Part shown: in pieces, positions 1 to 7,458 of the stretch
Layout: every line of letters starts with the position of its first letter
How positions within the stretch are numbered: position 1 is the first letter of the stretch
From: an uncultured Eubacteriales bacterium
GTDB lineage: Bacteria > Bacillota > Clostridia > Christensenellales > Borkfalkiaceae
Length of the DNA stretch: 14,509 bases
Assembly: GCA_902797515.1 (NCBI GenBank)
Contig: CADBSX010000203.1
Location: forward strand, 1 to 14,509
Direction: 5' to 3'
The notes under the pieces: generated by a model
Told to the model about the DNA's origin: nothing
Seen by the model: the letters and a program-made list of their open reading frames with translations, nothing else
The model's database searches: none
Program-made: the position numbers and the translations under genes

Positions 1-10
1 AAAACTTTTT

Positions 11-37
11 CCGACGCGGAAACGCGTCGGATTTTTT
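11..37 (+). terminator. Rho-independent terminator of an upstream transcript
   Basis: A perfect 8-bp GC-rich stem (11-18 pairing with 23-30) closes on a GAAA tetraloop and is followed by A and six T (32-37). The gene it ends lies outside the window. It isolates the downstream operon from read-through. The bases on its left side do not make a comparable T tract on the other strand, so it reads as one-directional. Confidence 0.9.
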
Positions 38-43
38 ATTTTT

Positions 44-63
44 GAAATTATTTTAATAATTTC
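44..63. promoter_or_regulatory. 20-bp AT-rich palindrome, possible operator
   Basis: Two perfect 9-bp arms (44-52 and 55-63, GAAATTATT and its reverse complement) flank a TT centre. It lies about 21 bp upstream of the -35 element at 85-90, a position suited to an activator or an upstream-bound repressor. An AT-only stem could form by chance in such AT-rich intergenic DNA. No regulator family is recognised from the sequence. Confidence 0.35.
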
Positions 64-84
64 ATTTTTATATTCGCTTTTCGG

Positions 85-113
85 TTGCCTTTTACGGCGA
101 TTTGTATTATAAT
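85..113 (+). promoter_or_regulatory. Sigma-A-type promoter of the decarboxylase operon
   Basis: A -35 TTGCCT (85-90, 4 of 6 consensus bases) and a perfect -10 TATAAT (108-113) are separated by 17 bp. Transcription would start near 120. That leaves a short leader of about 20 nt containing the GGAGGAG ribosome-binding site of the first gene. It is the only convincing intergenic promoter before the terminator at 10182. Confidence 0.8.
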
Positions 114-131
114 ATTAGTGATTTTTATAAT

Positions 132-138
132 GGAGGAG
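132..138 (+). promoter_or_regulatory. Ribosome-binding site fixing the first gene's start
   Basis: GGAGGAG lies 3 nt before the ATG at 142. In-frame alternatives at 85 (TTG) and 130 (ATG) have no Shine-Dalgarno. The one at 85 also lies inside the promoter, upstream of the expected transcript start. The start at 142 is therefore preferred. Confidence 0.85.
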
Positions 139-141
139 TTT

Positions 142-1518
142 ATGGACAAAATTGAACTTTTAAGGGCTCGGAGACAAAAACTTCTCGAAAGCGGAAAGGA
201 AATTCGGAGCATAATTTCCGATTTTACCGATGAAAAAACTTTCGTTGAACTCGACGCTTACAGTTTTTCCCGAAACGACTTTTACGGCGCGGACGCCGAA
301 GGCGAAGGCGTGGTCACGGGATATGCAACTATAAACGGCGTCCCCGTATATATCGTCGCTCAAAACGTCAAGGTACTTTCGGGCGGCGTTAGTTTTGCAA
401 ACTGCAAAAAAATCAAAAAATGTCTCGATAAAGCGGCTTTTGCCGGTACGCCCGTTATTTACCTTCTCGATTCGCTCGGGGTTTCCGTCGGCGAGGGCGT
501 AAACGTTTTGGAAGGCATAGGCGAAATTCTCGCCGCGTCGTCCGATTTAAAGGGCAGAGTTCCGCAGTTTTCGGTCGTTTTGGGCAAGGTTTACGGTTCG
601 TTTTCCGTTCTCTGCGCGAATTGCGACTGCAATATTATGATAAAGGACGCGAAGATCGCTTACGCGAGTCCGTTCGTTATATCCGCGCAAACGGGAATAA
701 GCGAGGACGAAATAGCGGGAGAAAAGTCCGCGGCAAACAGCGGTATCGTTTCTCTTACCGCGGAAAACGTTTCGGCTGCAAGAGATGAAATATCGAAAAT
801 ACTCGGCGTCTTGCCCGAATATTCGGCTTATGAAGATTCGGGGGACGACCTCAACAGAGTTTCTGAAAACCTGAACGAAAAGGTCTGTCCGAAGTGTATT
901 CAAAAAGCGGTGTTCGACGACGGCGAATTTACGGAATTCAATAAGGATTTCTGTCCGGAAGTCGCGGTCGGCGTCGGAAAGATAGGCGGAACGGGCGTGG
1001 GAGCGATAATATTCGGCGGCGATAGTCATGGCGTCGAACTCGACGCGAAAAACGTCGCGAAGATCAAAAAATTCGCCGATTTCACTTCTGAAAACGGTTT
1101 GCCGCTCGTAACTTTCGTGAACGCGCTCGGTATAAAGACCGATGCGGAAACGAGCCGTTCAACGGTTCTGACGGAAGTGGCAGAACTTGTAGCGTCGTTA
1201 AGGCGCAACGCCAGACTTTCGGTCGTTTACGGAAAGGCGGTCGGGCTCGGCTATACTCTTTTCGCGTCGAAGTCTCTCGGCGTCGATTATTCCTTCGCGT
1301 TCGCTAACGCGAAAGTCGCGCTTTTCGACGGTCCCGTTTCGGCGGTGTCGTTCGGCGAAGTCAGAGAAGATAAGATCGAAGAACTCGAAGAGAGGTATTC
1401 CGACGAGAACGCAGATCCCGTCAACGCGTCGAAAAACGGCTTTATCGACAATATAATAGAGCCGCAATTCGTCCGCCCGTACGTCGCGTCCGCTTTGCAG
1501 ATGATAAGCGAGAGGTGA
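142..1518 (+). CDS. Divergent acyl-CoA carboxyltransferase (MmdA/12S-like) subunit of a Na+ decarboxylase
   Basis: A 458-residue protein of the biotin-dependent carboxyltransferase family with two crotonase-like halves (MmdA, transcarboxylase 12S, AccD/PccB relatives). Family members move a carboxyl group between an acyl-CoA and biotin. The family shape is clear: an N-half core around D110-S-L-G with G148-K-V-Y-G, and a C-half with VTFVNALG near residue 323, G364-K-A-V-G, and a C-terminal GFIDNII...RPYV segment. It is shorter than typical MmdA (about 510). The glycine-rich loops that usually read SGGARIQEG, CAGGA and YGGAY are altered to DSLGVSVGEG, VYGSF and AVGLGY, so substrate or activity may differ. 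It heads an operon with OadG-, biotin-carrier-, OadB- and OadA-like genes, which supports a role in a membrane decarboxylase. The acyl-CoA substrate (methylmalonyl-, malonyl- or other) cannot be read from sequence. A scaffold role without catalysis is possible. Confidence 0.85.
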   Translation: MDKIELLRARRQKLLESGKEIRSIISDFTDEKTFVELDAYSFSRNDFYGADAEGEGVVTGYATINGVPVYIVAQNVKVLSGGVSFANCKKIKKCLDKAAFAGTPVIYLLDSLGVSVGEGVNVLEGIGEILAASSDLKGRVPQFSVVLGKVYGSFSVLCANCDCNIMIKDAKIAYASPFVISAQTGISEDEIAGEKSAANSGIVSLTAENVSAARDEISKILGVLPEYSAYEDSGDDLNRVSENLNEKVCPKCIQKAVFDDGEFTEFNKDFCPEVAVGVGKIGGTGVGAIIFGGDSHGVELDAKNVAKIKKFADFTSENGLPLVTFVNALGIKTDAETSRSTVLTEVAELVASLRRNARLSVVYGKAVGLGYTLFASKSLGVDYSFAFANAKVALFDGPVSAVSFGEVREDKIEELEERYSDENADPVNASKNGFIDNIIEPQFVRPYVASALQMISER

Positions 1519-1522
1519 TATA

Positions 1523-1849
1523 ATGACGGAAAATTTGTTGGTCGAGGCAAGATATATCGGAATCCCCGAGGCTTTGCTCGACGCGCTTATAGGTTTCGCG
1601 GTCGTGTTTTTAGGTATATCGATACTTATAGCGGTCGTATGGCTCGTCGGCGCGATATTGAAGAAAACGTCGGAAAAAGGCGAGAAAAAGAAAGCCACGC
1701 CGATAGTTTCGGAAACGCCCGAAATATCCGTAGCGGCGGAAGAGGATGACGACGAACTCGTCGCCGTGATCACCGCGGCTGTCGCCGCCATATACAAAAA
1801 AGAAGGCTCGAAGTGCGAATTCGTAGTCAGACACATCAAAAGAATTTAA
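1523..1849 (+). CDS. OadG-like membrane anchor (gamma) subunit of Na+ decarboxylase
   Basis: A 108-residue protein with a short N-terminus, one hydrophobic helix at about residues 17-44, a Lys-rich cytosolic boundary, then a Ser/Thr/Pro/Glu-rich linker with an acidic EEDDDE cluster. It ends in a soluble segment carrying the pattern LVAVITAAVAAIYKKE, common in decarboxylase gamma/delta subunits. Gamma subunits anchor the soluble carboxyltransferase to the OadB pump and help assembly. Identification rests on this layout and on position between carboxyltransferase and biotin carrier, because the family is poorly conserved. The start is supported by AGAGGTGAT, which overlaps the stop of the previous gene only 4 nt upstream, suggesting coupled translation. 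Confidence 0.8.
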   Translation: MTENLLVEARYIGIPEALLDALIGFAVVFLGISILIAVVWLVGAILKKTSEKGEKKKATPIVSETPEISVAAEEDDDELVAVITAAVAAIYKKEGSKCEFVVRHIKRI

Positions 1850-1861
1850 GGAGTAATAAAA

Positions 1862-2209
1862 ATGCGTAACTTTGTAATTACAGTAAACGGTAAATCGTAT
1901 AACGTAGGAGTAGAGGAAGTCGGCGGAGAGACCGCCGCGCCCGTCGTTGCGGAAACGCCCGCGCCCGCGGTCGTAAAGCCCGCCGCCAAACCGAAGAGCG
2001 GAACGCAGGTCAAGTCGCCTTTCCCCGGACTTATAAAAAATATTCTCGTTGCGGAAGGGGCGACGGTCAAAAAAGATCAGGCGATACTCGTTTTAGAGGC
2101 GATGAAGATGGATAACGATATAACCGCTCCTTGCGACGGCGTAGTGTCGTTCAACGTCGCGAAGGGCGCGAACGTGGAATCCGATTCCGTACTTGCGGTA
2201 ATAGCCTGA
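1862..2209 (+). CDS. Biotin carboxyl carrier protein of the decarboxylase
   Basis: A 115-residue free-standing biotinyl protein. Residues 1-20 form a short beta segment (NFVITVNGKSYNV), about 25-48 are an Ala/Pro-rich flexible linker, and about 48-115 are a biotinyl domain. The biotinylation motif is EAMKMDN with the modified lysine at K82. The carboxylated biotin would swing between the carboxyltransferase sites and the OadB membrane site. It resembles the separate MmdC/GcdC or transcarboxylase 1.3S subunit rather than the biotin domain fused to classical OadA, matching the lack of such a domain on the OadA-like protein downstream. AAGGAG lies just before the start. A biotin ligase must be supplied from elsewhere in the genome. 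Confidence 0.95.
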   Translation: MRNFVITVNGKSYNVGVEEVGGETAAPVVAETPAPAVVKPAAKPKSGTQVKSPFPGLIKNILVAEGATVKKDQAILVLEAMKMDNDITAPCDGVVSFNVAKGANVESDSVLAVIA

Positions 2210-2225
2210 TTTTCCGGAGGGCTTT

Positions 2226-3419
2226 ATGACGCAAAATTTACTTTTCAACATCGGAGAGATGTTTCAGGGACTTCTTGAACAGTCGGGATTTATGAACGGA
2301 ACGTGGGAAAACTACGTTATGCTGTTGATTTCTTTCGTTCTTTTCTATCTCGCCATCGTAAAGAAGTTCGAGCCTCTTCTGCTTTTGCCTATCGCTTTCG
2401 GTATGTTTCTCGTAAATATTCCCGGGGCGTACAGAGTAGTATGGGGCGAATACGCGGAAGGCGTAGCGCATACTTACGATAACGTCACGAACAGAGGGCT
2501 TTTATGGTATCTGTTCTTCGGCGTGGAACACGTTATTTATCCGCCTCTTATCTTCCTCGGAATAGGCGCGATGACCGATTTCGGTCCGCTTATTTCCAAT
2601 CCGAAGAGCATGCTTATAGGCGCGGCGGCGCAACTCGGCATATTTATCGCTCTTATTCTCGCGGTCGTGCTCGGTTTCGATCTCGCGGCGGCGTGTTCGA
2701 TAGCGATAATCGGCGGGGCGGACGGTCCTACGGCTATCTACGTCACGCAGAAATTGAGCGTATTTACAAACGAAAATCTTCTTTCGGCTATCGCGATAGC
2801 GGCGTATTCTTATATGGCGCTTATCCCTATTATACAAAAACCGATAATGAGATTGCTCGTTCCTAAAAAGGAAAGGGCGATAAAGATGAAACAGTTGAGA
2901 AAGGTATCGAAACTCGAAAAGATCGTGTTCCCGATAACCGTTACGCTCGTCGTCGGACTTCTTCTTCCCGACGCGATGCCCCTTCTCGGAATGCTTATGC
3001 TCGGAAACCTTTTAAAAGAGAGCGGCGTTACGGAAAGGCTTTCTTCGCAGGCTCAGAACGGTCTTATGAATACGATAACGATCTTTCTCGGCGTATGCGT
3101 CGGTAGCAAGGCGTACGGCTCGGTATTCCTTACGTTTTCGACGCTGAAAATAGTCGCTCTCGGACTGTTCGCGTTCGTTTTCGGAACGGTCGGCGGACTT
3201 CTGATGGGCAGACTTATGTGCAAACTTTCCGGCGGCAAGATAAATCCGCTTATAGGCAGCGCGGGCGTGTCCGCCGTTCCTATGGCGGCGAGGATCTCGG
3301 AAGACGTCGGAAGAGAGACGGATCCGAGCAATCACCTTCTCATGCACGCAATGGGACCGAACGTCGCGGGCGTTATAGGCTCGGCGATAGCGGCGGGATT
3401 TCTTATTTCGCTGTTCTGA
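2226..3419 (+). CDS. oadB: Sodium-pumping decarboxylase beta subunit
   Basis: A 397-residue polytopic membrane protein of the OadB/MmdB/GcdB family. It decarboxylates carboxybiotin, consuming a proton, and couples this to Na+ export. Two family hallmarks are intact: the GGADGPTAIYVT segment with the conserved Asp of the Na+ site (about residues 163-174), and the C-terminal NPLIGSAGVSAVPMAAR stretch followed by DPSNHLLMHAMGPNVAGVIGSA. The N-terminal hydrophobic segments and the EHVIYPPLIFLGIGAMTDFGP loop also fit. Length is in the usual range (about 370-435). A CGGAGGG site lies close to the ATG. This subunit shows that the operon conserves energy by pumping rather than only carboxylating. The gene symbol is given by family; the partner substrate could be oxaloacetate or an acyl-CoA. 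Confidence 0.96.
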   Translation: MTQNLLFNIGEMFQGLLEQSGFMNGTWENYVMLLISFVLFYLAIVKKFEPLLLLPIAFGMFLVNIPGAYRVVWGEYAEGVAHTYDNVTNRGLLWYLFFGVEHVIYPPLIFLGIGAMTDFGPLISNPKSMLIGAAAQLGIFIALILAVVLGFDLAAACSIAIIGGADGPTAIYVTQKLSVFTNENLLSAIAIAAYSYMALIPIIQKPIMRLLVPKKERAIKMKQLRKVSKLEKIVFPITVTLVVGLLLPDAMPLLGMLMLGNLLKESGVTERLSSQAQNGLMNTITIFLGVCVGSKAYGSVFLTFSTLKIVALGLFAFVFGTVGGLLMGRLMCKLSGGKINPLIGSAGVSAVPMAARISEDVGRETDPSNHLLMHAMGPNVAGVIGSAIAAGFLISLF

Positions 3420-3437
3420 TAAAGAGAGGATAAAATT

Positions 3438-4853
3438 ATGGAAAATAAAAACAGAAAAGTTCTTATAACCGATACTATATTGAGGGACGCTCACCAGTCG
3501 CAGGCGGCGACGCGTATGACTTACGAGCAGATGTTGCCCGTTTTGGATCAACTCGACGAGGTCGGATATTACTCTTTGGAAGCGTGGGGCGGCGCGACTT
3601 TCGACAGTTGTCTCCGTTTTTTACACGAAGATCCGTGGGAAAGGCTCCGCAATCTCAAAAGTCACCTCAAAAAGACGCCTATTCAGATGCTGCTTCGAGG
3701 TCAGAACCTTCTCGGATATAAGCATTACGCGGACGACGTAGTGGAAAAATTCGTCGAATATTCGCTTAAAAACGGCGTCAGCATAATAAGAGTTTTCGAC
3801 GCGTTAAACGACGTCAGAAACCTCGAAACGGCTATGAAAGCCATAAAGAAATACGACGGTATATGCGAGGCGGCGATATCTTATACGACGAGTCCCGTCC
3901 ACACTAACGAATATTTCGTCAAACTCGCGAAAACTCTCGAAGATATGGGCGCGGACAATATCTGTATAAAGGATATGGCGAACCTTCTTCTTCCGTATAA
4001 CGCGTACGAACTCGTAAAGAGCATAAAAGCGGTTTTAAAGCCGCAGACGAAAGTTCATCTGCACACTCACAATACGACCGGTACGGGCGATATGGTATAT
4101 CTTAAAGCGATAGAGGCGGGATGCGATATCGTCGATACGGCTCTTTCCGCTCTCGGAAACGGCACGAGCAATCCCGCGACCGAGCCTTTAGTAAAGACGC
4201 TCGAAGGCACGCCGTACGATACGGGAATAGATATAAACAAACTCGTTCCGATAAACAATCACTTCAAAAAGGTCGCGGACGAACTCGAAAAGTCGGGAAG
4301 TCTTAATCCTAACGTGAGAAAAGTAAACGTAAACACGCTTATTTATCAGGTTCCGGGCGGTATGCTTTCCAACCTTATGAATCAACTCAAACAGCAAGGC
4401 AAACTCGATAAACTCGACGAAGTTCTCGCGGAAGTTCCTAACGTCAGAAAAGACTGCGGATATCCGCCGCTCGTCACGCCTTCGAGCCAGATAGTCGGAA
4501 CGCAAGCCGTTCTTAACGTCGTCGGCGGCGAGAGATACAAGATGGTCACGAAAGAGTTCAAAGCGCTCTTAAAGGGCGAATACGGCAAACTTCCCGCCGA
4601 GTGCGACGCGGAAGTCGTAAAGAAGATCGTCGGAAACGAAGAAGTGATCACGTGCCGTCCCGCCGACCTTCTGTCGCCCGAATTCGAGAAATATAAATCG
4701 GAAATAGCCGAATATTACACTCAAGAAGAAGACGTGCTTTCCTACGCGCTCTTCAACGAAGTCGCGCTTAATTTCTTCAAGTGGCGTATGGCTAAAAACA
4801 GCGGTATAGATAAAAATATCGCGGACAACAAGGATAGAGTTTATCCCGTATGA
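3438..4853 (+). CDS. Oxaloacetate decarboxylase alpha / pyruvate carboxylase B-type carboxyltransferase (5S-like), no biotin domain
   Basis: A 471-residue protein of the OadA/PycB/transcarboxylase-5S family. It moves CO2 from oxaloacetate to biotin (or from carboxybiotin to pyruvate), giving pyruvate, in the cytosol at the membrane complex. A TIM barrel with the DTILRDAHQS start (about residues 12-21) shows the metal ligands D17, K178 (the carbamylated lysine in IKDMAN), H207 and H209 (HLHTHN), at the same numbers I recall for characterised OadA. The conserved C-terminal region (VNVNTLIYQVPGGMLSNL onward) follows. The protein ends without the linker and biotinyl domain of classical OadA (near 590 residues), so the carrier encoded at 1862 must serve it. 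AGAGAGGA precedes the ATG. Its stop overlaps the surE start by 4 nt. Direction of the reaction is inferred from the OadB neighbour. Confidence 0.93.
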   Translation: MENKNRKVLITDTILRDAHQSQAATRMTYEQMLPVLDQLDEVGYYSLEAWGGATFDSCLRFLHEDPWERLRNLKSHLKKTPIQMLLRGQNLLGYKHYADDVVEKFVEYSLKNGVSIIRVFDALNDVRNLETAMKAIKKYDGICEAAISYTTSPVHTNEYFVKLAKTLEDMGADNICIKDMANLLLPYNAYELVKSIKAVLKPQTKVHLHTHNTTGTGDMVYLKAIEAGCDIVDTALSALGNGTSNPATEPLVKTLEGTPYDTGIDINKLVPINNHFKKVADELEKSGSLNPNVRKVNVNTLIYQVPGGMLSNLMNQLKQQGKLDKLDEVLAEVPNVRKDCGYPPLVTPSSQIVGTQAVLNVVGGERYKMVTKEFKALLKGEYGKLPAECDAEVVKKIVGNEEVITCRPADLLSPEFEKYKSEIAEYYTQEEDVLSYALFNEVALNFFKWRMAKNSGIDKNIADNKDRVYPV

Positions 4854-5581
4854 ACGTACTCGTTACAAACGACGACGGATTTCAAAGCGAAGGGATAGTA
4901 TCTCTCGCGGAAGTTTTAGTCGGAAAAGGCTATAACGTGACAGTGCTTGCGCCGGACGGTAACCGTTCGGCATTTGCGCATTCTCTGACCATACATAAAT
5001 CGGTGCGGTTTTCGGAAGAGAAGAGTTATGCGGGCGCGAAAGTGTATTCTTTGAGCGGAACGCCCGCCGACTGCGTAAAATTCGCGGTGCATCACTTTGA
5101 AAATATAAAATTCGACCTCGTTTGTTCGGGCATAAATCACGGAAACAATTTGGGCAGCGACGTACAGTATTCGGGCACGGTCTCGGCCGGGCTCGAAGCG
5201 AATTTTTTCGGGATACCGTCCATCGCGTTTTCAAACGTCGGCAGAAAAAAATTCTTCTTTGAGGAAAATAAAAAGGACATCGCCGAAATTTTACGCGATC
5301 TTATCGGCGCGGCGTCCGACAAATACACACTGAACGTTAATATGCCGAACGGAAAGTCGAAAGGCGTAAAGATCGCGCCGCTCGGCAGACAACTTTATTC
5401 CGACGGATACGTGATGACCGACGACGGCGGTTTTAAACTCGTCGGCGAGCCGATAGAGTGCTTGCAATCGGAAGAATACGACGTTCCTTTGTCGTCTCTC
5501 GGTTACGTGACCGTAACGCCCGTCAAATTCGACAGGACGGACTATCAGGCGGTGGAAAAACTGCGGGGGATATTCGGTTGA
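4850..5581 (+). CDS. surE: 5'/3'-nucleotidase SurE
   Basis: A 243-residue SurE-family phosphatase that hydrolyses nucleoside monophosphates with a divalent metal. The N-terminal TNDDG motif places metal ligands at D8 and D9. The phosphate/metal Ser is S40 in the GNRSA loop, and N96 sits in SGINHGNN, followed by the conserved SGTVSAGLEA segment. Length matches the family (about 245-260). The ATG overlaps the previous stop (ATGA) and there is no strong Shine-Dalgarno nearby, so translation probably depends on ribosomes ending the upstream gene. No functional link with the decarboxylase is apparent beyond shared transcription. Confidence 0.96.
   Translation: MNVLVTNDDGFQSEGIVSLAEVLVGKGYNVTVLAPDGNRSAFAHSLTIHKSVRFSEEKSYAGAKVYSLSGTPADCVKFAVHHFENIKFDLVCSGINHGNNLGSDVQYSGTVSAGLEANFFGIPSIAFSNVGRKKFFFEENKKDIAEILRDLIGAASDKYTLNVNMPNGKSKGVKIAPLGRQLYSDGYVMTDDGGFKLVGEPIECLQSEEYDVPLSSLGYVTVTPVKFDRTDYQAVEKLRGIFG
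5565..5570 (+). promoter_or_regulatory. Ribosome-binding site for a TTG start
   Basis: GGGGGA sits 7 nt before the TTG at 5578 and inside the end of surE. It supports the non-ATG start, which places the dinucleotide-binding motif immediately after the N-terminus, as in other family members. Confidence 0.7.
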
Positions 5582-6801
5582 AAACGGTGGTTATCGGCGG
5601 AGGTCCCGCCGGCATGATCGCCGCGTATTACAGAGCGGCGGGCGGCGACGAAACTCTGCTTATAGAAAAAAACGAAAAACTCGGCAAAAAATTATACATT
5701 ACGGGAAAAGGTCGGTGCAACGTCACGAACGCGTGCGAACCTGACGCGTTTCTCGATAACGTCGCGACTAATCCGAAATTTTTAAAAGGCGCGATTTACA
5801 GATTTCCGCCGAGCGATTTTATCGATTTTCTCGGACGAAAACTCAAACTCAAAACCGAGCGCGGAAACAGAGTATATCCCGAAAGCGACAAAGCGAGCGA
5901 CGTAACGAAGTGCCTTGAAAGTTATTTACACGGCGTCGGCGCGGAGATATCGCTCAACGAAAAGGTACTTGACGTAAAAACGGACGGGGAAAAAGTGACG
6001 GGCGTGGAAACGGATAAAAGGTCAATTCCGTGCGATAACGTTATCGTCTGTACGGGCGGGATATCTTATCCTTCTACGGGCAGCGACGGCGACGGATACG
6101 TCTGGGCGGAAAAACTCGGACATACCGTTGTAAAGCCGAAACCTGCCTTATGCGGAATTAATCTTAAAACGGTTTATCCCGAATTGCAGGGAATAAGTTT
6201 AAAAAACGTAAGCATAAAAGCGTTCGAGGGCGATAAAAAGATATACGAAGATTTCGGTGAAATGCTCTTCACGCATTTCGGCGTTTCCGGTCCCGTTATT
6301 TTATCCGCGTCGTCTTATCTGAATAAGCGCGACGTAAAAAACTCGAAAGTAACTCTCGACTTAAAGCCCGCGATAACGGAAGAACAACTTGACGCGAGAA
6401 TACTTCGCGACTTTGAAAAATATAAAAACAAACTCGTAAAAAACTCTCTCGACGATCTTCTTTTAAAGGCGTTTATTCCAGTTATAATAAAAAATTCGGG
6501 GATAGACGGAAACACTAAAAACAGCGAACTTAAAGCGCAGGACAGAAAAAAACTCGTCAAAGCGATAAAGAATTTCGATTTATTCCTTTCGTCGCTCATA
6601 AATATCGACGAGTCGATCGTGACGAGCGGCGGAATATCTGTCGGCGAGATAGATCCGAAAACGATGGAAAGCAAAAAGGTAAGAGGTCTGTTTTTTGCCG
6701 GAGAAATAATTGACGTTGACGCTCTGACGGGCGGATTTAACGTAACTATTGCCGCGTGTACGGGATACTGCGCGGGAAACTATTTAAGGAGGAAAGAATG
6801 A
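5578..6801 (+). CDS. HI0933/YhiN-family NAD(P)/FAD-dependent oxidoreductase
   Basis: A 407-residue flavoprotein. The dinucleotide-binding GGGPAG (residues 7-12) is followed by the family signature GKKLYITGKGRCNVTN (about 36-51). Also present are the middle FTHFGVSGP segment and the C-terminal TSGGISVGEIDPKTMESK...GLFFAGEIIDVD..TGGFN block that contacts FAD. The reaction in this family is mostly unknown; one relative (BaiN) takes part in bile-acid dehydroxylation, but that cannot be assumed here. The start is a TTG at 5578 overlapping the surE stop (TTGA), with a GGGGGA site at 5565-5570. An upstream in-frame start would lie deep inside surE and add sequence unlike the family. This gene commonly precedes cmk in clostridia. 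Confidence 0.92.
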   Translation: MKTVVIGGGPAGMIAAYYRAAGGDETLLIEKNEKLGKKLYITGKGRCNVTNACEPDAFLDNVATNPKFLKGAIYRFPPSDFIDFLGRKLKLKTERGNRVYPESDKASDVTKCLESYLHGVGAEISLNEKVLDVKTDGEKVTGVETDKRSIPCDNVIVCTGGISYPSTGSDGDGYVWAEKLGHTVVKPKPALCGINLKTVYPELQGISLKNVSIKAFEGDKKIYEDFGEMLFTHFGVSGPVILSASSYLNKRDVKNSKVTLDLKPAITEEQLDARILRDFEKYKNKLVKNSLDDLLLKAFIPVIIKNSGIDGNTKNSELKAQDRKKLVKAIKNFDLFLSSLINIDESIVTSGGISVGEIDPKTMESKKVRGLFFAGEIIDVDALTGGFNVTIAACTGYCAGNYLRRKE

Positions 6802-7457
6802 TAAATATAGCGTTGGACGGGCCCGCAGGGAGCGGAAAGAGCACCGTCGCGAAGATAATAGCGAAAGATCTCGATATACTTTATCTCGATACGGGCGCGA
6901 TGTACAGGGCGTGCGGTCTTAAATGTAAAAAAGAGGGCGTTTCGGTAAAAGACGAAGAAAAAGTCCGTCCGATCATCGAAAATATCGACCTTAAAATCGA
7001 ATACAAAGACGGCGCGCAAGTCACCGTTTTGGACGGAGTTGACGTTTCTTCGGAAATAAGAAAGCCGGAAATTTCGATGCTCGCGTCGGACGTTTCCGCG
7101 CTGAAATGCGTAAGGCTCAAAATGGTCGAAATGCAGAGGAAGATAGCGGGGAAAATGGATTGCGTTTTAGACGGAAGGGATATCGGTTCTTTCGTACTTC
7201 CGAAAGCCGAATATAAATACTACGTCACCGCCGACAGTAAAATCCGCGCGGAAAGGCGTTATAAAGAACTTACCGAGCGGGGCGAGACGGTCGATTTCGA
7301 CGCTTTGCACGAAGAGATAAAAAGAAGAGATTACAACGACAGCCACAGGGATTTTGCGCCGCTTACGAAAGCGGCGGACGCGAAAGTTATAGATACTTCG
7401 GAAATGACCGCGAGGCAAGTCGCGGACACGATAATTTCGGACGTTAAGAAGGGATAA
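6798..7457 (+). CDS. cmk: Cytidylate kinase
   Basis: A 219-residue (d)CMP kinase that transfers phosphate from ATP to CMP or dCMP for nucleotide synthesis. The P-loop GPAGSGKST is at residues 8-16. The NMP-binding LDTGAMYRA follows, then LDGRDIGSFVLP, the Arg-containing segment ADSKIRAERRYKEL, and the end block RRDYNDSHRDFAPLTKAADA. Length is typical. The start at 6798 has AAGGAGG immediately before it and overlaps the preceding stop as ATGA. A longer reading from 6756 would only extend into the flavoprotein gene and is not preferred. Confidence 0.97.
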   Translation: MINIALDGPAGSGKSTVAKIIAKDLDILYLDTGAMYRACGLKCKKEGVSVKDEEKVRPIIENIDLKIEYKDGAQVTVLDGVDVSSEIRKPEISMLASDVSALKCVRLKMVEMQRKIAGKMDCVLDGRDIGSFVLPKAEYKYYVTADSKIRAERRYKELTERGETVDFDALHEEIKRRDYNDSHRDFAPLTKAADAKVIDTSEMTARQVADTIISDVKKG

Positions 7458-7458
7458 A

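Noticed and set aside
85..141. N-terminal extension of the first carboxyltransferase from a TTG at 85 or an ATG at 130
   Set aside because: The TTG lies inside the -35 element and upstream of the likely transcript start. Neither site has a Shine-Dalgarno, while the ATG at 142 has GGAGGAG at good distance.
547..1029. Open frames on the minus strand (for example 547-1029, 1198-1839, 3012-3551, 7929-8552, 9369-10025)
   Set aside because: They lie opposite well-recognised + strand genes, encode Arg/Ser/Phe-rich sequence typical of antisense shadows, and have no family motifs.
5458..5577. Longer flavoprotein starting at 5458
   Set aside because: The added 40 residues are surE read in another frame. 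The TTG at 5578 with GGGGGA upstream puts the dinucleotide-binding motif at the N-terminus as expected.
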